Assembly (NCBI RefSeq): GCF_001673365.1
Contig: NZ_LZLS01000002.1
Coordinates: 1-38,790, forward strand
Source: Mycobacterium asiaticum
Lineage (GTDB): Bacteria > Actinomycetota > Actinomycetes > Mycobacteriales > Mycobacteriaceae
Length of the DNA stretch: 38,790 nt
Reading direction: 5' to 3'
Of this stretch, positions 14,882 to 24,382 are shown one piece after another. The position numbers were made by a program, and so were the translations under genes. The notes under the pieces are model-generated. The model saw only the letters and a program-made list of their open reading frames with translations, was not told the origin of the DNA and made no database searches. Each line of letters starts with the position of its first letter. Position 1 is the first letter of the stretch.

Positions 14882-17800
14882 CTAAGTCATTTCGGTGGCT
14901 AACTTCACGTGCCATTCGTAGCCGCTCGAGGATGCCACCGCCAGGTACCGGTCCCTGTAGTCGCGATAACTCGCCTCGTCACCTCGAGCCCGCGCCAGCA
15001 GCGCCCGCAGCCGCAGCAGCCAGGTTTCCTGGAGGACATAACCCTGCTCAACCGTCGTGGCCGCCAAGCGGTCAACGGCCGCCTGCGCCTCACGCAAGTC
15101 AACGTCCGAACCCCTGCGCAGCAGGAGATCCACGAGAGCGGCCGTCACCGCCGGAGGATGGACTCTGTCGCCCGATGAGATCACCCGCTCCAGGGCAACC
15201 CGCGCCGATTCGAGCGCGCCCTCTTGGTCACGCTCCTGCGCACGGATGAGGTCAATGGCCCAAGCAGCAACCAGGGTGAAGCGCTCCCGCAAGGCCGCTT
15301 CCCTGGCCGCAGCAAGCAAGGCCAAACCCTCGTCGGCTGCGCCGCTGGTCTGGGTCAGGTTCAGTCCGTGCGCATAACGGGCACCGGCCAGGGTGAACTC
15401 GTCGCCGAATCGCTCGGCGAGATGTAGTAGCTCGGCAGTTTCGAGTAGATCAGCCTGGTCCGGTTGCAGGATCCGATTCATTACGGTCAGACTCCGATCG
15501 AAGACCATGCTCATGCTGCGCAGCCGCGGCACAATCGCGGCCTCAACGTCGCGCAACATCTCGTGCGCGTCGCCCATGACGCCTTTCCATCCAGAGTCGC
15601 CATAGCCACATCGGACGCAACTGCTCACCACGAGCGCGGCTGCCAGCGGCGACGATATGACCAGGTCGCCCTTTCGCGGATCCCCATCGGCTATCGCGAT
15701 CATGCGGTCCGCCAATCGCAATACTTCGGCAAACTCGCCGACCTGATACTTCGCGGCAATCGCTGAATAGAGCAGCGACAATGTCAGCAATGGATCGTTG
15801 ATCGAGTCGAGTAGGGCAACGAGTTCGGACGCAAGGACCGACGCATCGTTGAAGCGGGCGTGCACGATTAGGGACGACAAACGCCCCGCCATTGCCATGG
15901 CGAGCGACACCTTGTCGCCGTGGGCGTCTGCCAGGCGCCGCAACTCATCGAAGCCGGTGTCGGCCAAGCTGCCACCGACCATCCAGGCGCTCGCGCAGAG
16001 CATGGTGCGGGGAGCGATCTGCTTTGCGGCGCGGTCAAGGCTGCCTTCCGGTAGCCGATCGGCAGCTTTGGACGCGCGCTCCCAGCTGGTGCGTGCCGCC
16101 GCTGGGTCGCGGTGGACGAACCAAGCGCCTGCCCTCATGTGCCAGCCGAACGCTGCGTCGAGTTCACCGGCGGATTCCAGATGTTCGGCGATCAGCGCAG
16201 CGTGCTCGTCGGCCGAAACCGCGTCTTGCTGCTCGATCGCGGCCGCCAGGCGGCGGTGCATCTCGGCACGATCCGATTTGAGCTGCGCCTCGTACGCCAC
16301 TGTTCGAATCAGCGGATGGCGAAATGCGTATTGGGGTTTCCCGGTGAACCTGACCTGATCGATGAATTCGCCGTCCAACAGCTCGGCAACTACCGGCTCG
16401 ATCCCCAACGCGATCAGCAAGTCAAGGCCAAATCGTGAGCCGAGCACCGATGCTGCACCGAGGGTCCGTTTCGCCTCCGCGCCGAGTCGGTCGATGCGCG
16501 CGGCGATGGTCGCCTGCAAGGTGGCCGGTACCGTCACCTCTGCCCCCTCGGTAACCGCGACGTACGCCCCGAGCGACCCACGCAGGACACCGCGCTCGGT
16601 CAGTTCGCGCGCGATCTCTTCGGCAAAGAACGGGTTGCCCGCGGCCCGCGCGGCGACGGTATCGGCGAGTGGCGCAACCGTACGATCCGGGCCGAGCAAC
16701 TGCGAGACAAGCGTGGCGCTTTCCTCGTCACTGAGCGGGACGAGAGATATCGTCTGCGCACCCGGCACTCGACTGAGCGGTCCTTGATATTCCGGTCGAT
16801 AAGAAAGCAACACCACCGCGCGGGTCTGGGGTATCACGGTGAAGAATTCAGCCAGCATCGACTCACTGACCTCGTCGATCCAATGCACGTCCTCGATGAC
16901 ATAGAGGACAGGGGTTTCGCGGGCCAATGACGCGGCGTTGACCATCGCAGTCAACCGCCGTCGTCGGGCATCGGAGTCAATGGCCGGGAGCTCAACGGCG
17001 GAATCGGCAATGCCCAACAGGTCGTCGAAGAGCAACAGATCCTCGGGATCCGCGTCTGGAACCTGGGAGCGAACCCGGTCACGCGCGGCTTGGTCGTCGA
17101 GATCCTCAACGCCGCTGGTGGCCCGCAAAAGTCGGGATACCGTGTGAAATGGAATCTGGCGGGCATGCGACTCGCAGAAACTGATGAAGACGTCCATGCC
17201 GCGCAGACCGGCCTCCGCTGCCGCCTCCCGGCCCAACCGGCTCTTGCCGATGCCGGGCGACCCGACCACACCGACCACTGTTCCCTGGCCGGCTACCGCA
17301 CGCTGCAGCAAGCTTTGCAAAGCTGACATTTCCCATTGCCGCCCAACGAGATTCGACTCGTTTCGCACTGCTGAGCCGCGAGATCCTGCCGGCCCATGCA
17401 GTCGACGGGCGGGCACGGGTTCGTCAGCGCCCTTGATCCGAATGAATTCCGGGGGGCCGAGTTCGAACGCCTGCTCGACCAGGCGCGCGGTGGCCGCGCT
17501 GAGCATCACCCCTCCGGGTGCCGCCGCCGACTCCATCCGCTGCGCGAGCCCGACCTGTTCCCCCACTGCCGTGTAACCCAGAGCACCGGAACCGATTTCG
17601 CCGGCGATCACCTGACCCGAGTTCAGCCCCACCCGAAGCCGCAACTCGACCCCGTCGAGTTGCCCGACCTCGACCGCCAGCGGTACAACCTGCTCCTGAA
17701 TGGCCAGCGCCGCTAGACACGCGCGCAGTGCATGGTCCTCCAACGCTGTCGGCGCACCGAAGACCGCCATGATGCCGTCGCCGGTGAATTTGTCCACCGT

Positions 17801-18040
17801 GCCGCCCAATTGTCCGACAACTGCCGCGCATCGTCCCGCCACCTCGGCCATGATCTCGCGCAACCGCTCCGCGCCAACCGTTGCCGCGATTTGCATCGAA
17901 TGCACCACGTCCGCGAACAGCACCGTCACCTGCTTGTATTCCGCGGAACGCGGGACACGTGCGGCCGGCGCTCCGCATTCGCTGCAGAACTTCGCTGTCG
18001 CGCCAAGGGCGGTCCTGCACGACCCACACGTCAGGTCCAC
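14882..18040 (-). CDS. Class III nucleotide cyclase fused to an AAA/STAND ATPase
   Basis: Large signalling protein of 1052 residues. A zinc-ribbon (Cys5, Cys8, Cys19, Cys22) leads into a class III cyclase domain (about 36-215). It has metal-binding Asp44 and Asp88 and a purine-selecting lysine at 84. The transition-state arginine is present (Arg168), but the usual partner Asn is Gly164. A STAND-type ATPase follows, with Walker A GSPGIGKS (260-267) and Walker B VLYVIEDVHWID. The last 500 residues form a TPR-like helical region; no LuxR helix-turn-helix is visible. The GTG start has no clear ribosome site. It begins 38 bases after the ROK kinase on the same strand and may share its transcript. 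M. tuberculosis has no gene here, so this looks like a lineage-specific insertion. Whether it makes cAMP is uncertain. Confidence 0.88.
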   Translation of the reverse strand: MDLTCGSCRTALGATAKFCSECGAPAARVPRSAEYKQVTVLFADVVHSMQIAATVGAERLREIMAEVAGRCAAVVGQLGGTVDKFTGDGIMAVFGAPTALEDHALRACLAALAIQEQVVPLAVEVGQLDGVELRLRVGLNSGQVIAGEIGSGALGYTAVGEQVGLAQRMESAAAPGGVMLSAATARLVEQAFELGPPEFIRIKGADEPVPARRLHGPAGSRGSAVRNESNLVGRQWEMSALQSLLQRAVAGQGTVVGVVGSPGIGKSRLGREAAAEAGLRGMDVFISFCESHARQIPFHTVSRLLRATSGVEDLDDQAARDRVRSQVPDADPEDLLLFDDLLGIADSAVELPAIDSDARRRRLTAMVNAASLARETPVLYVIEDVHWIDEVSESMLAEFFTVIPQTRAVVLLSYRPEYQGPLSRVPGAQTISLVPLSDEESATLVSQLLGPDRTVAPLADTVAARAAGNPFFAEEIARELTERGVLRGSLGAYVAVTEGAEVTVPATLQATIAARIDRLGAEAKRTLGAASVLGSRFGLDLLIALGIEPVVAELLDGEFIDQVRFTGKPQYAFRHPLIRTVAYEAQLKSDRAEMHRRLAAAIEQQDAVSADEHAALIAEHLESAGELDAAFGWHMRAGAWFVHRDPAAARTSWERASKAADRLPEGSLDRAAKQIAPRTMLCASAWMVGGSLADTGFDELRRLADAHGDKVSLAMAMAGRLSSLIVHARFNDASVLASELVALLDSINDPLLTLSLLYSAIAAKYQVGEFAEVLRLADRMIAIADGDPRKGDLVISSPLAAALVVSSCVRCGYGDSGWKGVMGDAHEMLRDVEAAIVPRLRSMSMVFDRSLTVMNRILQPDQADLLETAELLHLAERFGDEFTLAGARYAHGLNLTQTSGAADEGLALLAAAREAALRERFTLVAAWAIDLIRAQERDQEGALESARVALERVISSGDRVHPPAVTAALVDLLLRRGSDVDLREAQAAVDRLAATTVEQGYVLQETWLLRLRALLARARGDEASYRDYRDRYLAVASSSGYEWHVKLATEMT

Positions 18041-18078
18041 GCAGTAATGGTGTCACCGCTGTCCAGTCGGCAAGGACG

Positions 18079-18984
18079 TTATAGCCCGGCAAGGCGCGCC
18101 GCGCCGACCAGACCGGCATTCCCACCGAGTTCAGCGGGCACCACGCGCAAACCAGCCAGGAAGTCCAGCCGGGCATATTCCGCCAGCGCCGCGAGTAACG
18201 GCTCGAACAGCAGGGCTCCGGACTTGGCCACTCCCCCGCCGACCACAACCAGATCCAGGTCGCACACCGCCCCAACCGAAGCGATCATCGCCGCCAGCGC
18301 CCGAGCGCCCCGATTAAAAGCCCTAAGTGCCAGCGGGTCTCCACCCGATGCCGCTTCGGCCAGCTCCTTGGCGCCGGCGGTGGGCGACGCGGACCACCCG
18401 TTAGCCCGCGCCCACCGCGTCATCGACGGACCCGACGCGACGGTCTCGACGCAGCCCCGGCCACCGCATGCACACCTCAGACCGTCCGGGTCGACCACCA
18501 CGTGCCCGACATGACCGGCGTTGCCGGTGCGGCCGTCGTAGGGCAGCCCTTCGAGCACCAGTCCCCCGCCGACGCCGGTGGACACCACCATGCCCAGCAG
18601 GAAGCCGGCGCCCCGCCCCGCGCCCTGCCAGTGCTCGCCCAGTGCCATGCACACGCCGTCGCCGCCCAACCGTACCGGCACCCCCGGCACCAACGTCGAA
18701 ACCCGTTGCCGCAGTGGAAATCCGCGCCAAGCCGCGATGTTGACCGGGCTGACGGTGCCGGCTGCCAGGTTCACCGGCCCGGCCGACGCGATCCCCACAC
18801 CAGCAACCACACCGCCGGCGATGCGCACCGCGTCGCCGATCAATGCTTCGGCCGCGGACCAAACCTGTTCGGCGGCAACGCCGGCCGGTGTCGGGCAGGT
18901 TGCGGTGTGCACCAGCGCGCCGGTGTCGTCGACGAGGCCGACGGCGATCTTGGTGCCGCCGATGTCCAGGCAGAGGGTCAGCAT
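18079..18984 (-). CDS. ROK-family sugar kinase (Rv0650-like)
   Basis: Predicted cytoplasmic ATP-dependent hexose kinase, 301 residues. The phosphate-binding motif LDIGGTKIAVGLVDD is at the N-terminus. The catalytic aspartate lies in LGGDGVCMALGE, and the ROK zinc site is CACGGRGCVE with an upstream GNAGHVGH histidine. The ATG overlaps the stop codon of the preceding gene (TGATG), which indicates translational coupling and fixes the start. A longer upstream reading adds only low-complexity residues inside the neighbouring gene. It closes an operon with an alpha-mannosidase, so phosphorylation of a sugar released from a glycan is a reasonable inference; the actual substrate is not known. Confidence 0.93.
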   Translation of the reverse strand: MLTLCLDIGGTKIAVGLVDDTGALVHTATCPTPAGVAAEQVWSAAEALIGDAVRIAGGVVAGVGIASAGPVNLAAGTVSPVNIAAWRGFPLRQRVSTLVPGVPVRLGGDGVCMALGEHWQGAGRGAGFLLGMVVSTGVGGGLVLEGLPYDGRTGNAGHVGHVVVDPDGLRCACGGRGCVETVASGPSMTRWARANGWSASPTAGAKELAEAASGGDPLALRAFNRGARALAAMIASVGAVCDLDLVVVGGGVAKSGALLFEPLLAALAEYARLDFLAGLRVVPAELGGNAGLVGAARLAGL

Positions 18985-19601
18985 CAGTGTCGGTGGGTGT
19001 TGTCGGGTTGGCGGGGATCGCCGGGATGTTCGTAGCCGGGCGCGAGTTGCACCAACGCGGCCCGGCGCGCGTCCAGCCACACCCGAAACTCACGTCGTTT
19101 AGCTGCGGCCAGCAGATGTTCGGTGACGGCCGGGCGCGCCTGTTCCAGCGATGCGCCGCGCGCCGCGGGGACTCGCCAGCCGTGGCTGCCGGGGCGGGCT
19201 GCGGCGAAGCGGAGCGGGTTGCGGCGGTGGTAGTCGGCGACGTCGTCGTCTCCGACGGTGACATCGGCGGTGACGGCAACAAACAGTGCGCGGGCCCGCG
19301 GGTCGGCCAGTGCCGCGGCCGCGATACTGCCGATCTCCAGCCGTGCGGTGACGTCGGGCAGCAGTTCGGATTCGGCCGGGGCACCGGAGAGGCTCAGCGC
19401 CCGCGCCGTCGTCTCGGCGGCGACCACCCGTTCGGTGACGATCAGCTGGGTGAGCCAGCGCCGCAATTGACGACCCTCGCTGGTGCCCGGTGCGGGCAGC
19501 ACGTTGGGGCGATGACCGCCGCGCAGCCGCGCCTCACGCGCGTCGACCTCAGCTACAGCCACGGGGCTGCCCGCGACGGTCGCAACGCAAGAATCGCTCA
19601 T
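18984..19601 (-). CDS. Conserved protein of unknown function (Rv0649-like)
   Basis: A 205-residue mycobacterial protein coupled on both sides: its ATG overlaps the mannosidase stop (ATGA) and its stop overlaps the ROK kinase start. The M. tuberculosis counterpart is listed as fabD2, a possible malonyl-CoA transacylase, but I see none of the FabD features: no GHSxG nucleophile elbow and about half the expected length. The N-terminus (CVATVAGSPVAVAEVDAREA) and helical remainder recall the chaperone-like N-domain of SurA/parvulin-type proteins, though no prolyl isomerase domain is present. Basic Arg-rich helices and a His-rich tail end the protein. A role tied to the mannosidase or kinase is only suggested by context. 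Confidence 0.85.
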   Translation of the reverse strand: MSDSCVATVAGSPVAVAEVDAREARLRGGHRPNVLPAPGTSEGRQLRRWLTQLIVTERVVAAETTARALSLSGAPAESELLPDVTARLEIGSIAAAALADPRARALFVAVTADVTVGDDDVADYHRRNPLRFAAARPGSHGWRVPAARGASLEQARPAVTEHLLAAAKRREFRVWLDARRAALVQLAPGYEHPGDPRQPDNTHRH

Positions 19602-22600
19602 ATCACCGTCACCTTTACCGCCGGCGAGTAGACGAGTCGACCAGCGCAGCCGACCCGGATCAGTGCCCACCATTGTCCGGGTTCCAGCCAGACCGGTGGA
19701 GCCACTTCGAATACGACGTCGACGCTGCCCAGCGCAGGCAGCTCGGCGCCGACTGCGGCCGGGCCAATCCACTCCCAGGTCCCCCACGGGCTGATGAGAT
19801 GTGCTTCCACGGCCAGGTCGGCGTGCGCACGACTGCCGATCGTGGCGGAAAGTCGTGCCGTCGTGCCGGCGGCCAGTTCGACGTCGGCGGGACCCTGGAC
19901 CAGATGGATCAGCTCGCTGCCGACCGAGCCGACCCCGACGATGGCCACGTCCTCGACCGGTTGACGCCAGGCGGCCGGGGCGTCCGGGTCGGTAACCCGT
20001 AGTTGGGCCCGGATCGGGTACTGCCCGGCCGGCGTGTGCGCCGGCATCCCCACCAGGACGTCGGTCTCCAGGTACTCACCGGCGCCCAAATCAAACGGGA
20101 GTTCCGCCGGGTCCACCGTCCACCCCTCCGGGCACGCGAACTCGACCTTGCCGCTCAGCGCCGAATCGGTGCAGTCGCTGGCCGCGGTGAGCCGCAGCAC
20201 CACTTCCTTCAGGCCGGGCTCAGCGCTGACGTGCTGGGGATGCAGGTGGGCCACGGCAGGCAACCCGCCCAACGGCGCCGGGCCCCGATTGTGCAGCCAG
20301 TACCGGGCGTACAACGGCTGGGCCGGCTCGGCTTGCGGCGCCAAAACCGTTGCGTTGGACGGGATATCTGGCACATCCAGGCGCGCCAGCAGGGTAGCCA
20401 CCTGATAGCCGTGCAGGTTGACGGTTCGGGAGCGCCGTTGCGGCTCCTCCAGCAGGTTCGCTTGCGTGAGTCCCCTCACCCTGGCCAGATCGGAACCGAC
20501 GACGACACGGGCAGCGGCCCCAGTCGACTCGACCAGTCGCATTGCGACCACACCGGGCGTGACGGGCTGGGCGCTGCCGGCAGCCAGCGGGTTGCCGGCC
20601 GCCTTCACCGCAGCCAGCTGCACCGCGTCGGGCTCGACCCGCAACAGCGAACCGACCGCCGGCAACGCGCCGTGCTGCTCTCGCGGAACGACGGCCAGCA
20701 GCGGGTTCGAGAACTGCGCGCTATGCGCCGGCACGCCCACCTGCCGCCAGTCGCCGTCGCCGGAAACCAGCGCGTAGTCGAAGTGGTGGGTCCAGTGCTG
20801 CAGTTGAAAATTGGACCCGTCGGGCGCGGTGCGACGCGGTTCGTCGATCCAGGTCCCCGATGGCCAACCGGTGCAGGACCGCAGCAGAGCGGTGTGCAGG
20901 GTTCCGTCGGCGCCCGGTCCCTCGACGGCAAAGCTGGGCACACCGCGGTTGAGGATCGCGACCGTACGGTCCTCGAAGGGTTCGGATCCCGACGAGGCGC
21001 GCTGGGCGACGACGATCTCGGCACGGGACAGGTCCTCGACCACTGATTTGATGGCCGCCGCCAGGTTTCGCGCACCTTTGCCGTCGACGATCAGCACTGG
21101 CAGCGCGCGCGGGGCGCGCAGGTCGGCGTCGGGCACCCAGACCTCGCCGAGCGGCGCCGCGGCCGGCACCCACACCCGCGCCCGGCCGGACTCGGCCAGC
21201 TGTCTTTCGAGTTCGGCGGCGTATGCCGAATCTGCTTCGGCCAGCACGGCTTTGGTGAATGCGTTACGGGCCGGCCCACCCAAGGCGATGCGCGCATCGG
21301 GCAGGTTCGAGTCGACGTCCAGGTGTCCGTAACGAGGTCGGTCGGCATGGCTACAAGTGGCCGTCACCCCGGCCCGAACGAGCGCCACCATCAGGTTGCG
21401 CGCCGCTTTGTTCCAGGTCTCGGACGGAGTCACCACTTCGGCCACCGACACCGCCCGCACGACATCACCGACGCGCACCCGTATGGTCGAGGACAAGCCG
21501 AACCAACCGAAAGCCGGGTTGTCCAACGTCCACGGATGCTGGGCCGTGTCCACCGACCTCGCGCCGTCGTGCAGCAGCGCGAAGCCGCGCCCGATCACGG
21601 CGTCCCCGACCTCACTGAGCGGCATCGCGCCGGGCACCGGACACGGCCAACGCAATCGCAGCAACTGGTCCTCGCCGGTGAAGTCTTCGATCGTGGTTTG
21701 GCAGTCCACCCGCGCTACGCCACGCCAGAGCGTCAACGTCTGGGTGTAGCCCAACACGGTCCCGATGCGGCCCCGCACGACCAGTCGCTCCCCGAGCGGC
21801 CCGTGGTAGGTCTGCACGGTGGCCGGCTCGGCAGCCGAGCAGACCACCGGCCCCTTCGGCAGTAGGTGCCATGGGCCCTCGCCTTGGGTCGGATGCGCGG
21901 GGTACTCCTCGTAGACGGCGAGCTCGTTGCCCACCTTGCCGTCGGCGATGAGCTCGCGGCGATTCTGTACCAGCGAGGTCACCGCGCCGCCGCGGCCCGG
22001 GTCGACGGTCAGCCGGTAGTGCTCGTTGGCGATCTGCACACCGGGGACCGGCTGCCAGCCGTCGGCACGGGCACTGGGGACCACGCGGTAGTTGCGCCAG
22101 CCCAGTGCGGGCACGTCGGTTGCCAACCAGGTCACCGACGCGCCGTCGTGCTCGACGAGCGCCGGCACCTGCGCGCCCGCGGAGTCGAGCACCTGCGCCC
22201 CGGCGTCGAGCGGCGGATCCAGCCGGACGGTGACGATGTCGCTGCGCTGGTGGGCCACTGGGTTCCAGATCACCACCGCGTCGGGCCCCCCGGCGACCGC
22301 GCTGGACAGCAGCTGCAGCGAGTTGTCCCGGGCGGTGCGCCCCAGCTCCCACGCGTCGCGCCAGCCGGTGAGCAGGTCGAGGTAGACCTGGTCGGATTCT
22401 GAACCGGTGATGGCGTCGTGGTGGGCGCCGTAGGCCAGCTGCACCCACGCCTTGGCGAAGGCCGCCTGCGGGTATTCGGCGCCGGTCAGCGCGCCGGCGA
22501 ACACGGCGAACCGTTCGGCGTCCAGCACCGCGTTCTCGGCGGCCCGGTTGGCTTGCTTGGTGTCGATGTAGGACACGTCCTTGCCGGTGTAAATCGGGTT

Positions 22601-23773
22601 CATGTCGCGCGTCTGCGGGGAGGCCGCCGTTCGCCGCTCGGTGAGTTCGGCACGCACGGCCGCGAAGAACTCTCGGGGCAGCCCGCAGACGAACCGCGGC
22701 CAGGTGTAGCGATCCGCCCAGTCACGGTGGATCTGGGTGACCCACTTGTTCGGTGGGGTGTAGTCGGTGCCGACCGGAAGCAGCACGTTGCGGGTCAGCG
22801 CGACGGTCTTGAGCTGGCTGAACAGCCCGTAGGTCGCTTCCTCGGCCTCGGCCAGCGTGGTCGAGGAGTCCATCCACCAGCCCGCCGAGTAATGGGCCGG
22901 CATGTAGTGGGTCAGCAGGCCACGCCCGGATGGCGAGATCCATTCGAACTCGCTGGAAAACTGCATCCGCTCGATATCGCCGCCCTGGCCGGGACCCCAT
23001 TGATGGTGGGGTCCACGTGCCCAGGAACTAGAGGTCAGCCCGGCGTCGGCGGCCAGTCCCGGAAACTGGGGATCGTGGCCGAACACGTCGAGCTGCCACG
23101 CGGTGGCCGGGTCGGCGCCCAGTACGTCGCGCTGGAAACCAATGCCGTGCACCAGGTTTCGGATCGTCGTCTCCGGACTGGTGAGATTGGTGTTGGGTTC
23201 GTTGTAGGTGCCGCCCATCACCTCGATGCGGCCCTCGGTTAGGAAGCGGCGCAGGTCGGCGCGGTCCTCGGGACGGGTGTCCCAATACGGCTTGAGGTAG
23301 TCGACTTCGGCCAGCACGAACTTGTACTCGGGTTCGCGGCGAGCCATCTCCAGGTGGGCGTGGACCAACTCGAAACCGTTGGTCTGACGGGCCCGCCCGG
23401 GCGGGTCTTCGGCCCACTCGCTGGTGTAGGCGCCCTGGGTGTTCCACCAGACCGGGTCGTAGTGGAAATGGCTGACCATGAACATGGTCCAGCCCGGTTC
23501 GGCGACGGTGAACTCGAAGGACAGGCTCGACCCGGCGGCTTCGACGCGGGATGCCCGTCGCTGCCCCACGACCGGTCCCGCAACGGTGACGGGAACCTCG
23601 ATCACCTCGGTGGCGTGGTCTCCCGAAACGATCGCCTGCCCGTGCAGGCCGTCGCCTTCGACGCGGATCGTGGTGGCCTCGGTGCACTCGGTGATGGTCA
23701 CCCGCACCAGTTGCAGTGGCTGGTCCGGCGGGCCGACGAACAGTTCGGTCGACTCGGCCGAAACCACCTGCAT
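19598..23773 (-). CDS. GH38 alpha-mannosidase (Rv0648-like)
   Basis: Large glycoside hydrolase, 1391 residues, predicted to remove alpha-linked mannose. The family 38 zinc motif SHFHYDPVWW (His104, Asp106) and the nucleophile segment WQLDVFGHDPQF (Asp229) are intact. A long beta-rich C-terminal region follows, and the last 350 residues look like stacked beta-sandwich domains. No signal peptide is visible, suggesting cytoplasmic action on recycled mannan, lipomannan-derived or polymethylmannose-type oligosaccharides. The M. tuberculosis counterpart is annotated shorter (about 1215 residues, from memory). The ATG has AAGG upstream. It heads an operon with the Rv0649-like protein and the ROK kinase, overlapping the former by four bases. 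Confidence 0.93.
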   Translation of the reverse strand: MQVVSAESTELFVGPPDQPLQLVRVTITECTEATTIRVEGDGLHGQAIVSGDHATEVIEVPVTVAGPVVGQRRASRVEAAGSSLSFEFTVAEPGWTMFMVSHFHYDPVWWNTQGAYTSEWAEDPPGRARQTNGFELVHAHLEMARREPEYKFVLAEVDYLKPYWDTRPEDRADLRRFLTEGRIEVMGGTYNEPNTNLTSPETTIRNLVHGIGFQRDVLGADPATAWQLDVFGHDPQFPGLAADAGLTSSSWARGPHHQWGPGQGGDIERMQFSSEFEWISPSGRGLLTHYMPAHYSAGWWMDSSTTLAEAEEATYGLFSQLKTVALTRNVLLPVGTDYTPPNKWVTQIHRDWADRYTWPRFVCGLPREFFAAVRAELTERRTAASPQTRDMNPIYTGKDVSYIDTKQANRAAENAVLDAERFAVFAGALTGAEYPQAAFAKAWVQLAYGAHHDAITGSESDQVYLDLLTGWRDAWELGRTARDNSLQLLSSAVAGGPDAVVIWNPVAHQRSDIVTVRLDPPLDAGAQVLDSAGAQVPALVEHDGASVTWLATDVPALGWRNYRVVPSARADGWQPVPGVQIANEHYRLTVDPGRGGAVTSLVQNRRELIADGKVGNELAVYEEYPAHPTQGEGPWHLLPKGPVVCSAAEPATVQTYHGPLGERLVVRGRIGTVLGYTQTLTLWRGVARVDCQTTIEDFTGEDQLLRLRWPCPVPGAMPLSEVGDAVIGRGFALLHDGARSVDTAQHPWTLDNPAFGWFGLSSTIRVRVGDVVRAVSVAEVVTPSETWNKAARNLMVALVRAGVTATCSHADRPRYGHLDVDSNLPDARIALGGPARNAFTKAVLAEADSAYAAELERQLAESGRARVWVPAAAPLGEVWVPDADLRAPRALPVLIVDGKGARNLAAAIKSVVEDLSRAEIVVAQRASSGSEPFEDRTVAILNRGVPSFAVEGPGADGTLHTALLRSCTGWPSGTWIDEPRRTAPDGSNFQLQHWTHHFDYALVSGDGDWRQVGVPAHSAQFSNPLLAVVPREQHGALPAVGSLLRVEPDAVQLAAVKAAGNPLAAGSAQPVTPGVVAMRLVESTGAAARVVVGSDLARVRGLTQANLLEEPQRRSRTVNLHGYQVATLLARLDVPDIPSNATVLAPQAEPAQPLYARYWLHNRGPAPLGGLPAVAHLHPQHVSAEPGLKEVVLRLTAASDCTDSALSGKVEFACPEGWTVDPAELPFDLGAGEYLETDVLVGMPAHTPAGQYPIRAQLRVTDPDAPAAWRQPVEDVAIVGVGSVGSELIHLVQGPADVELAAGTTARLSATIGSRAHADLAVEAHLISPWGTWEWIGPAAVGAELPALGSVDVVFEVAPPVWLEPGQWWALIRVGCAGRLVYSPAVKVTVI

Positions 23774-23858
23774 GCCCGAACCTTACGGCGCTGAGCCCAC
23801 CCGAAAAAGCCGTTTGCAAACCAGGTTCTTGTCGGTGGGTGATGGAAGGCTGGCCGTC
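23774..23858. promoter_or_regulatory. Divergent promoter region, mannosidase and DinB-like gene
   Basis: This 85-base gap must hold the promoters of both divergent genes. It contains a perfect ten-base palindrome GTTTGCAAAC (23812-23821). No confident -35/-10 pair was found on either strand. Confidence 0.35.
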
Positions 23859-24380
23859 ATGGCGAATCTGAGCTCGCAACTAGCCGACCAACTCGACGTG
23901 CACTGGCAAACGCAGCTGCGCCCGCGCCTGAGCGGCCTGACCGACGACGAGTACTTCTGGGAGCCGGTGCCCGACTGCTGGACAGTGCATCCGCACGGGA
24001 CGGTGGATTTCGCATTCCCGCCTCCCACTCCGGTGCCGTTCACGACGATCGCGTGGCGCCTGGCCCACGTCATCGTCGGGGTGTTCGCAATGCGCAACCA
24101 CAGCCACTTCGGCGCACCGCCGGCCGACTACCAGAGTTGGTCGTATGCCACCGACGCAGAAACCGCGCTGGGTCAACTCGACACTGCGTACGCGACGTGG
24201 ATAGCCGGCGTGCGGTCGCTGTCGCCCGATGACCTGAACCGGCCGTGCGGGCCGGCCGAAGGTCCGTACGCCGAGTACGCGATCAGCGAGTTGGTCTTGC
24301 ACATCAACCGGGAAGCGATCCATCACGGTGCCGAAATCGCTTGTCTGCGTGACCTTTACCTGCACACCCAAGAGGATTGA
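23859..24380 (+). CDS. DinB-family (DinB_2) protein
   Basis: A 173-residue four-helix protein of the DinB/YfiT-like metalloenzyme superfamily, whose members include mycothiol- and bacillithiol-dependent transferases. Visible hallmarks are an early DQLDVHWQTQLRPRL helix, WRLAHVIVG in the middle and the C-terminal REAIHHGAEIACLRDLY helix, where the paired histidines would bind metal. GGAAGG lies nine bases before the chosen ATG. It diverges from the mannosidase and is followed after two bases by a small open frame with its own ribosome site, suggesting a two-gene transcript. The substrate is unknown; thiol-transferase activity is an inference from the superfamily. Confidence 0.85.
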   Translation: MANLSSQLADQLDVHWQTQLRPRLSGLTDDEYFWEPVPDCWTVHPHGTVDFAFPPPTPVPFTTIAWRLAHVIVGVFAMRNHSHFGAPPADYQSWSYATDAETALGQLDTAYATWIAGVRSLSPDDLNRPCGPAEGPYAEYAISELVLHINREAIHHGAEIACLRDLYLHTQED

Positions 24381-24382
24381 GC

